Origin: Bacteroidota bacterium | GTDB taxonomy: Bacteria; Bacteroidota; Bacteroidia; Bacteroidales; WCHB1-69 | Length of the DNA stretch: 58,214 nt | Assembly: GCA_023392945.1 (NCBI GenBank) | Contig: JAEWNB010000195.1 | Location: forward strand, 1 to 58,214 | Direction: 5' to 3' | In this document: one piece after another, positions 44,951 through 53,866 of the stretch | Layout: each line of letters begins with the position of its first letter | Numbering within the stretch: the stretch's first letter is position 1 | Translations under genes and position numbers: made by a program | The notes under the pieces: generated by a model | Told to the model about the DNA's origin: nothing | Databases searched by the model: none | Seen by the model: only the letters and a program-made list of their open reading frames with translations

Positions 44951-45787
44951 TTAAGAAAAAGGATGTTCATTTAATTTCCCAATCAAAGCAATAGTTTCCT
45001 TCGCAGCTTTAACATCGTGAACTCGAAGAATATTTGCCCCTTTCATCAAAGAAAAAACATGTAAGACAGTAGTTCCAATTAACGCATCGTTTGGAGAAAC
45101 ATCTAAAAATTTATAGATCATTGATTTTCTGGATATTCCAACCAATAAAGGAAGATTTAGTGTAGTAAAGGCCTGAAGATTATTCAACAAAAAGTAATTT
45201 TGGTCTAAAGATTTACCGAAACCAAATCCAAGGTCAACAACAATATCATTAACCCCAAGTGATTTTAAGTCATTGATTTTATTCCCAAAAAATTGGAGCA
45301 TTTCAGCTATAATATTATTGTAAGAAATACACTGTTGCATCAGATGAGGTTTAGCAGAAGTGTGCATAAGGCAGTAGGGTGCATTATGTTTGGCAATAAC
45401 AGCAAACATATTCTCATCGAAAGTACCACCAGAGATATCATTTATCATTGCAGCTCCTTCTGACAATGCCATTTCGGCAACTGAAGCACGCCAAGTATCG
45501 ACAGAAATACGAGCATTTGGATAAGAGTCAAGAATTAATTTAAGTGCTGATTTAATTTTGTAAAATTCAAAATCTTCCTCAATTTCGATAGCTCCCGGGC
45601 GTGTAGAAACAGCTCCCAAATCAATAATATCAGCACCCTCTTCAAGCATTTGTGAAACATTAGCCAAAAGAGACTTTTCTGAAACAGAACGGCTAACATC
45701 ATAAAAAGAATCATCATTATAATTCACAACACCCATAACAACGGGGGTATTCAATGAAAGCAATAATCCTTTTAAATTCAAATGCAT
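44951..45787 (-). CDS. folP: Dihydropteroate synthase
   Basis: 278 residues. Motifs in order are VMGVVNYNDDSFYD (loop 1), GADIIDLGAVSTRPGA (loop 2), SVDTWRASVAEMAL, INDISGG, VVDLGFGFGKS and LVGISRKSMI with the conserved Lys-Ser. The enzyme joins pABA to the pterin in folate synthesis and is the sulfonamide target. Loop 1 differs from the usual NVTPDSF: Thr-Pro is replaced by Asn-Asp, while the metal-binding Asn and the Asp-Ser-Phe are kept. It heads a run with the nuclease and queD. Confidence 0.93.
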   Translation of the reverse strand: MHLNLKGLLLSLNTPVVMGVVNYNDDSFYDVSRSVSEKSLLANVSQMLEEGADIIDLGAVSTRPGAIEIEEDFEFYKIKSALKLILDSYPNARISVDTWRASVAEMALSEGAAMINDISGGTFDENMFAVIAKHNAPYCLMHTSAKPHLMQQCISYNNIIAEMLQFFGNKINDLKSLGVNDIVVDLGFGFGKSLDQNYFLLNNLQAFTTLNLPLLVGISRKSMIYKFLDVSPNDALIGTTVLHVFSLMKGANILRVHDVKAAKETIALIGKLNEHPFS

Positions 45788-45809
45788 TAAATCATAACAA
45801 AAAGAGCCG

Positions 45810-45817
45810 CAAAGATA
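45810..45817 (-). promoter_or_regulatory. folP operon promoter, -7 element
   Basis: A perfect TATCTTTG on the minus strand, 22 bp before the folP start codon. Confidence 0.75.
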
Positions 45818-45873
45818 CAGTAAAAAATCAAAAAATATAATTTGAAAAATATATCAATAGAGAAGAGCAAAAA

Positions 45874-45963
45874 TTAACTATTGATTGTAGCAAAAACCCA
45901 AAATGGTGAACGAAGTGAGGCATGATGCTTAAATCCAAAATAGACCCATAATCTTATCTTCAT
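45874..45963 (-). other. Short ORF / possible dispersed intergenic element in the 317-bp folP gap
   Basis: A 29-residue minus-strand frame starts MKIRLWVYFGFKHHASL and ends FWVFATINS. The stretch is richer in G and C than the flanking A/T runs and has no promoter box. It may be a short gene or a copy of a dispersed repeat. Apart from the two promoter boxes I see nothing else in the gap 45788-46104. Confidence 0.25.
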
Positions 45964-46041
45964 ATTGGAGAAAAAATCAAAAAAAAACATAATATTTAGT
46001 CAACTGGAAAAGAATAAATAACATTGAATAAAAAAAAAATG

Positions 46042-46049
46042 TATTTTTG
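46042..46049 (+). promoter_or_regulatory. EF-G paralogue promoter, -7 element
   Basis: TATTTTTG on the plus strand, 55 bp before the start codon at 46105. Confidence 0.65.
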
Positions 46050-46104
46050 CAGCCAATTTAGAATTATTAATAATACTGTATAAATCAAAGAATTAAAATC
46101 AACA

Positions 46105-48234
46105 ATGAAAGTTTATCAAACTAAAGAAATTAGAAATGTTGCCATTATTGGAGGAAACCGAGTAGGAAAAACCACTTTGGCTGAAACAATTGCTTTTCAT
46201 GGAGGTGTTATCAGCAGACGTGGTAGTGTTGAAGACAAAAATACTATTTCAGATTACAGGGAATTGGAATTGGAAAGACAACAATCTATTTATGCAACAG
46301 TAATGTATTCAGAATATGATGGCATCAAAATCAACATGCTTGACTGTCCTGGATTTGATGATTTCATTGGAGAGACAATATGTTCAATGAGGGTAGCTGA
46401 CACAGCATTGATGGTATTAAATGCACAAAATGGTATTGATGTTGGGGCAGAAATACAATGGCGTTGGACAAAAAAAATGGGAACTCCTGTTGTATTTGTA
46501 ATCAACCAAATAGATCATGAAAAGGCTAAATATGATGAAATCATTCATGAACTAAAGCATTATTTCGGTGGCAGTGTTCTTCCATTGCAATATCCTGTAA
46601 ATTGTGGAATTGGTTTTGATTCTGTAATAGATTTATTAAAGATGAAACTTTTAAAATTCCCTGTGGGTGGGGGCAAGATGATAGTAGAGAATATTCCTGC
46701 CGGTGAACAATCAAAAGCTGAAGAAATGCGGAATACAATCATAGAAGCCGCTGCTGAAAACGATGAAGAGCTCATGAATAAATTCTTCGAAGAGGGTTCC
46801 CTTACTGAAGAAGAAATTTCAAAGGGACTCCGTTTAGGCATTGCTCATCGGGGCACTTTTCCGGTTTTATGCATTGCAGCAAAGAACGATCAAGGAGTAA
46901 CCCGATTAATGGATTTCATCAAAAGCAACTGTCCATCCCCTGATGAAAGTACAGGCGTTAAGACTGTATCAGGAAAAGTTTTAACTTGTAAAAGTTCAGA
47001 TTCAACAATGGCGTATGTTTTCAAGACAGCTATTGAACAACATTTAGGAGAAGTATCCTTTATGAAAATATATTCCGGAGAAATAACGGAAGCAATGGAT
47101 TTATACAATCCAAACACCAACAATAAAGAAAGATTATCACAATTACTATGTATAGCCGGTAAAAACAGGGAAAAAACTGAAAAGGCATGTGCAGGAGATA
47201 TTGTTGCCACGATTAAACTAAGAAGTACTCAAACCGGGAACACCTTGGTTAAAGCTGGAGATGACATAATTGAGCAAACGATATATCCCGATCCAAAATT
47301 TCGTACTGCTATAAAAGCAAAAAGCAATACTGACGATGAAAAATTAGGGGCAATTTTATCAGAAATAGCTAAAACAGATAAAACATTTCTCGTAGAATAT
47401 TCTAAAGAATTAAAACAGATTATTTTATCCTGTCAAGGTGAACAGCAAATGAATTTAATAAAATGGTCTATAGAAAAAATCAACAAAGTAGAAATTGAAT
47501 TAATTGCTCCCAAAATTCCATATAGAGAAACCATTACAAAATCTGCTGAAGCCATGTATCGTCACAAAAAGCAATCCGGTGGTGCCGGACAATTTGGAGA
47601 AGTACACATGTTAATTGAAGCCTATTATGAGGGTATGCCAAATCAGACCAAATATCCGATACGTGGAACAGACTCTTATGATTTACAATGGGGCGGAAAA
47701 CTTATCTTTAACAACTGTATCGTTGGAGGTGCTATTGATGCACGTTTCATGCCTGCCATCTTAAAAGGAATTATGGAAAAAATGGAAGAAGGTCCATTAA
47801 CAGGCTCATATGCTCGCGATATTGTTGTTAACGTATATGATGGTAAAATGCACCCTGTTGATTCCAACGAATTATCTTTTAAATTAGCTGCCCGCCAAGC
47901 ATTCAGAGAAGCATTCAAAAATGCCGGACCTAAAATTCTAGAGCCTATATATGATGTTGAAGTATTTGTTCCCTCTGATAGAATGGGTGATGTAATGACT
48001 GATCTTCAAGGAAGGAGAGGTGTAGTAATGGGAATGGATAGCGAAGGAGAATTTCAAACTATACGCGCAAAAGTTCCTTTAGCAGAAATGAATAAATACT
48101 CAACCACATTAAGTTCTATTACAAGTGGACGTGCCTCTTATGGAATGAAATTTTCAGATTATCAACAAGTTCCTGCTGAAGTCCAGAACGATATCATTAA
48201 GAAGTACGAGGCTGAAAACAAAGAAGACGAATAG
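46105..48234 (+). CDS. EF-G-like protein with altered GTPase centre (FusA2/EF-G2-like)
   Basis: 709 residues with the five-domain EF-G layout. The P-loop is GGNRVGKTT (16-24), where EF-G has GHIDAGKTT. Switch I has ERQQSI, with Ser60 at the usual Thr. Switch II reads DCPGFDDF (79-86), with Phe83 in place of the catalytic His of DTPGHVDF. G4 is NQID. Domain IV begins near KQSGGAGQFGEV, and the C-terminus has GRRGVVMGMD. B. thetaiotaomicron EF-G2 is a paralogue that moves the ribosome without GTP hydrolysis during starvation; this protein may be similar. It is not the main EF-G: no rpsL/rpsG/tuf neighbours. Confidence 0.9.
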   Translation: MKVYQTKEIRNVAIIGGNRVGKTTLAETIAFHGGVISRRGSVEDKNTISDYRELELERQQSIYATVMYSEYDGIKINMLDCPGFDDFIGETICSMRVADTALMVLNAQNGIDVGAEIQWRWTKKMGTPVVFVINQIDHEKAKYDEIIHELKHYFGGSVLPLQYPVNCGIGFDSVIDLLKMKLLKFPVGGGKMIVENIPAGEQSKAEEMRNTIIEAAAENDEELMNKFFEEGSLTEEEISKGLRLGIAHRGTFPVLCIAAKNDQGVTRLMDFIKSNCPSPDESTGVKTVSGKVLTCKSSDSTMAYVFKTAIEQHLGEVSFMKIYSGEITEAMDLYNPNTNNKERLSQLLCIAGKNREKTEKACAGDIVATIKLRSTQTGNTLVKAGDDIIEQTIYPDPKFRTAIKAKSNTDDEKLGAILSEIAKTDKTFLVEYSKELKQIILSCQGEQQMNLIKWSIEKINKVEIELIAPKIPYRETITKSAEAMYRHKKQSGGAGQFGEVHMLIEAYYEGMPNQTKYPIRGTDSYDLQWGGKLIFNNCIVGGAIDARFMPAILKGIMEKMEEGPLTGSYARDIVVNVYDGKMHPVDSNELSFKLAARQAFREAFKNAGPKILEPIYDVEVFVPSDRMGDVMTDLQGRRGVVMGMDSEGEFQTIRAKVPLAEMNKYSTTLSSITSGRASYGMKFSDYQQVPAEVQNDIIKKYEAENKEDE

Positions 48235-48254
48235 AATTGATATTTTACTAATAA

Positions 48255-48286
48255 AATGGAAAGCCAATAAAAAATGGTTTTCCATT
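48255..48286 (+). terminator. Hairpin after the EF-G paralogue
   Basis: AATGGAAAGCCA pairs with TGGTTTTCCATT (one wobble) around an 8-nt loop, 20 bp after the stop codon. The T tract is short, so this is a moderate candidate. Confidence 0.5.
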
Positions 48287-48610
48287 TATTAGATTAAAAA
48301 CATAATATTATTATATGGTTTATCGATGCGTCCTTAAATCACCTAAAATAATCGGATTTTCTATAATAATCAAATCATAAATAACTTTTTCATAGATAAC
48401 TTGCTTTTAAACCACCCATTAAACAGGAACTATAAATTCAGAAAATATACCATGAATTTTCTGAAATATAAGCCTTTATGATGATTAAAAAGACCAAAGC
48501 AACTCATTGATAATAAGTATTTTATATTATAGACATTATCAATATTAATAAATAAAGCTGTTTTTTTTACAAAAAAAAATAAAAATAGTAAAAATGTATA
48601 AAAATATTAT
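48287..48610. other. AT-rich gap before the T9SS cargo gene
   Basis: Part of the 412-bp gap 48235-48646. Beyond the hairpin at 48255 and the promoter box at 48611 I see no ORF, RNA fold or repeat that I can support. Confidence 0.4.
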
Positions 48611-48618
48611 TAGATTTG
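48611..48618 (+). promoter_or_regulatory. T9SS cargo gene promoter, -7 element
   Basis: TAGATTTG on the plus strand, 28 bp before the start codon at 48647. Confidence 0.6.
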
Positions 48619-48646
48619 CAAACAAAAAAAATAAAAAAATAAACCC

Positions 48647-50407
48647 ATGAAAAATCTTTTATTTTCTGTATTCATTATTTTTGTAGCAATATTCCCCAAA
48701 GCACAAACAATTTTATTTAGTGATAATTTTGACAGCTACATTAGCGGGCAATTATTGGTACAACAAAACCATGTTGATTGGGACACTTGGAGTCACATTG
48801 CAGGGGGTGTTGAAGATGCTCCCATTGCAAATACTCATTCCAGTTCCTCACCCAACTCGCTACATATCAACACTTCAAGTGACATTATTTATAAATTTTC
48901 GAATCAGACAACCGGAAGTTTTGAGATAAAATTTGATATGTTTATTCCTTCATCAAGTCCGGGTGGATATTTTAATATTCAACATTATTATAATCCGGGA
49001 ATTCAGTGGGCTTTTGAATGTTATTTTTCAAATGACAGTACAGGTTATATTTTAGCCGGAGGTACAACTTATAATTTCAACTATCCTGAAAACAATTGGT
49101 TTGGTATTGAGGGAAATATTGATCTGAATAGTGACACCATCAATATTATTATAGATAATACCGTTATTGCATCCTGGCCTTTCCATTATGTGGATAATGA
49201 CACCAACGGAATTTGTCAATTAGGTTCTCTCAATTTTTATTCTGCATCCCCTACTGGCAGTGGGGATTATTTTATTGATAATTTTATTTTTACTGAAATT
49301 GTTCCTGCCGAACTTCCAGAAATTGAAGTTAATTCAGATTCGATAATTAACGAAACAGTCAATTATCAGACTGGGGGATCTCATCAGTTCACCATAAATA
49401 ACAACGGTGGGACCACTTTACAATACAGAATTATTCCCACTTATAACATTCCTGATCCTGATCCAACAAGTATTGGAAGTGACACATTATATTATTGCGG
49501 GGATAATAACACCAGTATAGTATTTAGCGAAGCAACAGAAATAGCTGCAGCCATAGGTTTTCCATCCGAGAACATTCAAGAACATATCGGGAGAACAATC
49601 AATCAAATTGATGTCACCTTATTTTCAGTAATGGGAATTGCAGAAGCAAAAATTATAGTTGCAACTATGGGAAATATAGAAGTTCCCGGCCCCGGAGAAA
49701 TAATTTATGAACAAATTTTTACTCCTGTTAATGGGAAAAATCAAGTACAATTAACTAATCCTGTACTAATTGACGGAAGCGATTTTTGGGTTGGGTTTAG
49801 TTATACAGTTGCCCCCGGCTATGAAGGAGTTTCCAGTATTGGTTGCGACAATTCTATTTCCGGTTATTATGGCAATTGGTACAAAACAGATGCATCTTGG
49901 AACAGATTATCATATAATAATCCCACTTTGCCCTATGCGTGGAATATTTGGGTTCATATTGATGGAACTCCAATTAACCCATGGATGAGTATTTCTCCTA
50001 CTTCCGGATCTATCAATAGCAATTCTTCTAAAAACATTACAATTAATTTAGGAGCTGATGATATTCAACCCAATGATCAAAAATCAGGAAAAATTCATAT
50101 TCATTCCAATGACTTTTTCAATTCATCAATTGTACTTGATATTAATGTTAACTTTACTGTTTCCATAAATGAAAATAAAGAAATAGAAATTTCTATTTAT
50201 CCAAATCCCACAAAAGATAATATTAATATATCTTCTCAGCAAATAAACAAAGTGGAAATCTATAACATATCATCTCAAAAAGTATTTGAGCAAACATATA
50301 GTTCAAATTTTGTAACGATATCTTCAGATAATTTAAAATCAGGTGTCTACTTTGTAAAGATAATTACTGAATCAGGTTCCGGTACTAAAAAAGTGATTAT
50401 AAATTAA
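48647..50407 (+). CDS. T9SS-secreted multidomain surface protein
   Basis: 586 residues with a signal peptide (about 1-19, ending PKAQT). The N-terminal ~200 residues look like a jelly-roll/concanavalin-type domain (GSFEIKFDMFIPSS, NNWFGIEGNIDL). An Ig-like segment starts at PEIEVNSDSI. A third region with INQIDVTLFSVMG and DFWVGFSYTV resembles repeats in cleaved-adhesin-type proteins. A short Ig-like strand set (WMSISPTSGSI) leads to a T9SS type A tail (IYPNPTKDNINI, LKSGVYFVKII). No catalytic motif is visible; a binding or adhesion role is the best guess. Confidence 0.85.
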   Translation: MKNLLFSVFIIFVAIFPKAQTILFSDNFDSYISGQLLVQQNHVDWDTWSHIAGGVEDAPIANTHSSSSPNSLHINTSSDIIYKFSNQTTGSFEIKFDMFIPSSSPGGYFNIQHYYNPGIQWAFECYFSNDSTGYILAGGTTYNFNYPENNWFGIEGNIDLNSDTINIIIDNTVIASWPFHYVDNDTNGICQLGSLNFYSASPTGSGDYFIDNFIFTEIVPAELPEIEVNSDSIINETVNYQTGGSHQFTINNNGGTTLQYRIIPTYNIPDPDPTSIGSDTLYYCGDNNTSIVFSEATEIAAAIGFPSENIQEHIGRTINQIDVTLFSVMGIAEAKIIVATMGNIEVPGPGEIIYEQIFTPVNGKNQVQLTNPVLIDGSDFWVGFSYTVAPGYEGVSSIGCDNSISGYYGNWYKTDASWNRLSYNNPTLPYAWNIWVHIDGTPINPWMSISPTSGSINSNSSKNITINLGADDIQPNDQKSGKIHIHSNDFFNSSIVLDINVNFTVSINENKEIEISIYPNPTKDNINISSQQINKVEIYNISSQKVFEQTYSSNFVTISSDNLKSGVYFVKIITESGSGTKKVIIN

Positions 50408-50410
50408 ATG

Positions 50411-50444
50411 AAAAAAGGAGTTGAAATTCAACTCCTTTTTTTTT
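50411..50444. terminator. Bidirectional terminator between convergent genes
   Basis: AAAAAAGGAGTTG pairs with CAACTCCTTTTTT around a short loop, with T tracts on both strands. It follows the T9SS cargo stop codon by 3 bp and overlaps the stop of the minus-strand gene. Confidence 0.88.
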
Positions 50445-53400
50445 AGAAATCAAATCCAATAGAAAACATAAAAATACCTTTAGGATTATAAATCTTATAA
50501 TCTTCAACTCCCCAAGCATAATCAAATCGTAAAAAATACCCAAGCAATTGAGTTCTAAGACCTATTCCAAATCCACCGACAAGAGGTTCTATTTGACGTT
50601 TCACAACTGCAGAAATAGTTCCACTGGTAATATAACGAGAATAGAGGCAATTCTCCTCAGAATAAGGAGTCAGTCCGGTCCAGGCAGTCCCAAAATCTCC
50701 AAATATCACAAATTGTAATGAATTCAAGAAATTGTAAGATAATTTTCTATTAGCAATCATTTGGACAAAAGGGATTCTTAATTCACTACTAAGCAGGAAA
50801 AAAGAAGTCCCATTTCGTATATTTTGTTCAAACCCGCGCATACTGGTTGCCAAAGTCTGATAAGCATAATTCTTTGAAGCATCGACATCAAAATTACTGT
50901 TAAACTTAGCCAACAACCAATTATCAACGCCCCCCATAAAATAGACCAATCTGGCAGATCCCGTATTTGTACTGGCAGCAAATCTTGAAGCCCAAATCAT
51001 ATTTCTGTATAGCTTGACAGATTTTCTCAGATCCAATCCCACCACCAAGAGGGTTCTATCATCCTTTTCCAGACGGTATTCAAATTCAGCAAAAATTTTA
51101 AACTTCGTACCTTTCCATAAATTAGGGGATAATTCCTTGGCTGAATCAAAAATATATTCAAGTTTAACCCCTGACCACAAATGATTTTCATCTTTAGCCT
51201 TAAGAGAAACATCACTCAAAGCTCCCATAATATATCTCTCATAACGCCCGGTAAAAGTAAGTCTAACACTATTAGTTTTATTAAAAGGATATTTTATTAT
51301 ATAAAAAAGACTGTTAGACCTCTGCTTATAAACATAATCATTATAATTAGATTTAATTGATTGCCTATATAAAACAATTTGATGATCAAAGCGCCTCGAC
51401 AAATCTTCATAACTCAACATAAACTCATTCCCTGACAAATCGAAAGATAGTCTGAATCCACCGGTAATTCGGTAATTTTCGAAAAGATCCTGAATACTCA
51501 CCATTAACAGGGCATTAAAACCTGTATTTAAATAAATTGGGTCTTCAGTTCCTGTATATTGTTGATATGATGTATTCAGAAAACTAAAGTCAGCTTGAGT
51601 GATTAACTTATTCAAACTATATTGAACATAATAATTTCTGGTAAAAACATTATTGGATAAATCTCCCTCATCAAAATTTTCTGTCATCTGAATAGCATTA
51701 ACTTTTCTAATTGAATCAGGATTATTATTCCCGGCAATATCAGATAGATGAAGTTGGTAGAAACCATATTTTGAATATGCGTCCTTCCCTTTAGTTTTAA
51801 TAATAGCATTTAAACTATCATTTATTTGTTTATTATAATCAAGTTGTTGTTTAAAAGCAGAAGCAAGCAAGATATTATTAACGGGAAAAAGTGATAAAGG
51901 GGTCTTATAAATTCGCTTAGAACCTTTATACAAAATGATAGAAGCAACTGAGTCAGAATTTTTAAAATAATCCTGTTCAAAAAAAGAATAAGCATTATCT
52001 GTAAGGGGAAAAGATTTAGCCAAGTAGACAAAATGAATTACGGTATCAATTTTAGAAATAGTGCTATCAAATCTGGCTAAATATCGATTTGTAATACCAG
52101 ATTCATCGCTTAAAAAAATAATTTCCTTATCAGAAACTTCACAGACAGCATTTTCATTTGCATTTGGAGTATTCGTTACTCTAAACAAAACCGGGTCTTT
52201 ATCAATATAATTATATATGAATAAATCGTAAGAAGAACCCGATACTGTATTATAAAAATTGTCTTTCAAGGCAATTGTATCCTTATTTCTATTCGAAGAA
52301 AAAATTATTTTCTTTTGATCATAAATAAATTTTGGTTGAAAATCATCAAAAAAATCATTCGTAATATTAAGAATAGATCGAGACAAAAAGCTATAAATAA
52401 AAATATCAGATTGTCCATTTTTAAAACCCGAAAAAAGTAACAATTGAGCATCATCAGAATAAGACCAATCAGTAATTTTTTCAACATCAACGAGTAACTT
52501 TTTTCCCAATTTGCCAGTTTCAATCAAAAAAGGATAATAATAGCATCTCCCCTTTTCTTCGAATGTGAAACCGAGAATATGACCATCCGGATGCCATGCC
52601 AATAAAGGAAAAGAGAGGTCTGGATTATCTTCAATTTTTTGAAAATGTTTAAATATCACATTAGGTTTATTCATTGAGGCAGTTTTCAGCCAAATTTTCA
52701 CCTGACCGGCATCATTAGATACAAATGCAAAGCTTTCTCCGTCCGGAGAAAGCGTAATCTGACTATAATCCTTTTTTTTAGGATTCTTTACAATACCGTT
52801 GTTTTCGGGAAGATTTCTTTTTGTATCTTTTTTATAGATAACATAGTAATATCTATACCAATCAACCAAAAGTTTTTTATACTCGACTCCCGTAACATAA
52901 TAGAATCCTCTTTCAAAATTTTTAGAAGAACGAGTAGAATAAAGAATATTAGCGATAGCATTTGGGCCATATTTATCAACAATAAACTTCCAAAAAGAAT
53001 GTCCGGCATAGGCAGCCTCAACCAAAGAAAGTTGATCAAAATTGGCAAACCGTTGAGTTAAAATCCCGTCTTTAACAAAAGCGTCCAATTCGCTATTCCA
53101 ATTTTCAGCATAATAAGAAGCAAGTCCGCTATAATACCACATAGGGATATTCAGCAAGGATTCCGAAGAGATGTTTGAAGCAACATTTTGCCCTTCAACC
53201 AAAAGATGCGCATAGATATTCATTATACCACTGCGTATCATTTTGTCAAAATGGGCATGATTTCCATCGAAATATAAATAGATTTTAGTTCCATAAATAT
53301 TAGTAACACCACCTTGGTTATAAAAATCCTCATTATCAAAAGCAAAATTAGATTCGCGAAAATCTGATTGAGTATTATAAACAATAAATTGTAATTTTTT

Positions 53401-53688
53401 ATAAGACGAAAAATTGAGCAATTTTTCGATTTCGCTAATAAAATCCGGCACTTTATGTAAAGTATAGTCAGCTAATTCTTTTCCGGTTGGATAAAAATAG
53501 ACATCAAACTGTTCAGTTCTGTAATAGGTCCAATTAAATTTTTGATATTGAACTCTATTTTTACCGAAAGAGATTTGAGAGCCGTTATAAAACTGCCCCT
53601 TAAGATTAAATATAAAGATAAAAAGCAAGAGTAACAAAAGACTAATTTTCTTGATTTTAGATAAAATAAAAATAGCTATATCTTTCAT
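50443..53688 (-). CDS. TolB-like propeller / outer membrane barrel mosaic protein
   Basis: 1081 residues. After the signal segment (about 12-31) comes a peptidase-MA-like region (FNWTYYRTEQFDVYFYPTG to MWYYSGLASYYAENW) that lacks an HExxH zinc motif. PD40/TolB-like propeller repeats follow (ITLSPDGESFAFVSND, KIIFSSNRNKDT, EIIFLSDESG). The C-terminal ~350 residues form a BamA-like barrel ending GIGLRTQLLGYFLRFDYAWG and FSIGFDF. Such proteins are annotated as TolB or translocation protein in Bacteroidota, but their role is not known. It has its own promoter. Confidence 0.85.
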   Translation of the reverse strand: MKDIAIFILSKIKKISLLLLLLFIFIFNLKGQFYNGSQISFGKNRVQYQKFNWTYYRTEQFDVYFYPTGKELADYTLHKVPDFISEIEKLLNFSSYKKLQFIVYNTQSDFRESNFAFDNEDFYNQGGVTNIYGTKIYLYFDGNHAHFDKMIRSGIMNIYAHLLVEGQNVASNISSESLLNIPMWYYSGLASYYAENWNSELDAFVKDGILTQRFANFDQLSLVEAAYAGHSFWKFIVDKYGPNAIANILYSTRSSKNFERGFYYVTGVEYKKLLVDWYRYYYVIYKKDTKRNLPENNGIVKNPKKKDYSQITLSPDGESFAFVSNDAGQVKIWLKTASMNKPNVIFKHFQKIEDNPDLSFPLLAWHPDGHILGFTFEEKGRCYYYPFLIETGKLGKKLLVDVEKITDWSYSDDAQLLLFSGFKNGQSDIFIYSFLSRSILNITNDFFDDFQPKFIYDQKKIIFSSNRNKDTIALKDNFYNTVSGSSYDLFIYNYIDKDPVLFRVTNTPNANENAVCEVSDKEIIFLSDESGITNRYLARFDSTISKIDTVIHFVYLAKSFPLTDNAYSFFEQDYFKNSDSVASIILYKGSKRIYKTPLSLFPVNNILLASAFKQQLDYNKQINDSLNAIIKTKGKDAYSKYGFYQLHLSDIAGNNNPDSIRKVNAIQMTENFDEGDLSNNVFTRNYYVQYSLNKLITQADFSFLNTSYQQYTGTEDPIYLNTGFNALLMVSIQDLFENYRITGGFRLSFDLSGNEFMLSYEDLSRRFDHQIVLYRQSIKSNYNDYVYKQRSNSLFYIIKYPFNKTNSVRLTFTGRYERYIMGALSDVSLKAKDENHLWSGVKLEYIFDSAKELSPNLWKGTKFKIFAEFEYRLEKDDRTLLVVGLDLRKSVKLYRNMIWASRFAASTNTGSARLVYFMGGVDNWLLAKFNSNFDVDASKNYAYQTLATSMRGFEQNIRNGTSFFLLSSELRIPFVQMIANRKLSYNFLNSLQFVIFGDFGTAWTGLTPYSEENCLYSRYITSGTISAVVKRQIEPLVGGFGIGLRTQLLGYFLRFDYAWGVEDYKIYNPKGIFMFSIGFDF

Positions 53689-53713
53689 TAAATCTTGATT
53701 TATTTAAGAAAGG

Positions 53714-53721
53714 CAAAGATA
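53714..53721 (-). promoter_or_regulatory. TolB/barrel gene promoter, -7 element
   Basis: A perfect TATCTTTG on the minus strand, 25 bp before the start codon. Confidence 0.75.
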
Positions 53722-53841
53722 ACTTTTATTACTCAAAAACATGTAATCCCTTGAACTTTTTTACTGTTACTTTGGTATCAAAAAGAAAAAAACTTTATTT
53801 AGGGCAAAAAAAAATCATTAAAAAAGAAGATACTTTTTTTG

Positions 53842-53849
53842 TACTTTTG
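53842..53849 (+). promoter_or_regulatory. gldA-like gene promoter, -7 element
   Basis: TACTTTTG on the plus strand, 17 bp before the start codon at 53867. Confidence 0.65.
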
Positions 53850-53866
53850 CCGTCAAATATCAAAAT

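Noticed and set aside
44941..44970. Nuclease start at 44970
   Set aside because: It would overlap folP and put ten residues before a clean signal peptide that begins at 44940.
46290..47210. Several long antisense frames inside the EF-G paralogue
   Set aside because: They are shadow frames of a conserved gene with no family resemblance.
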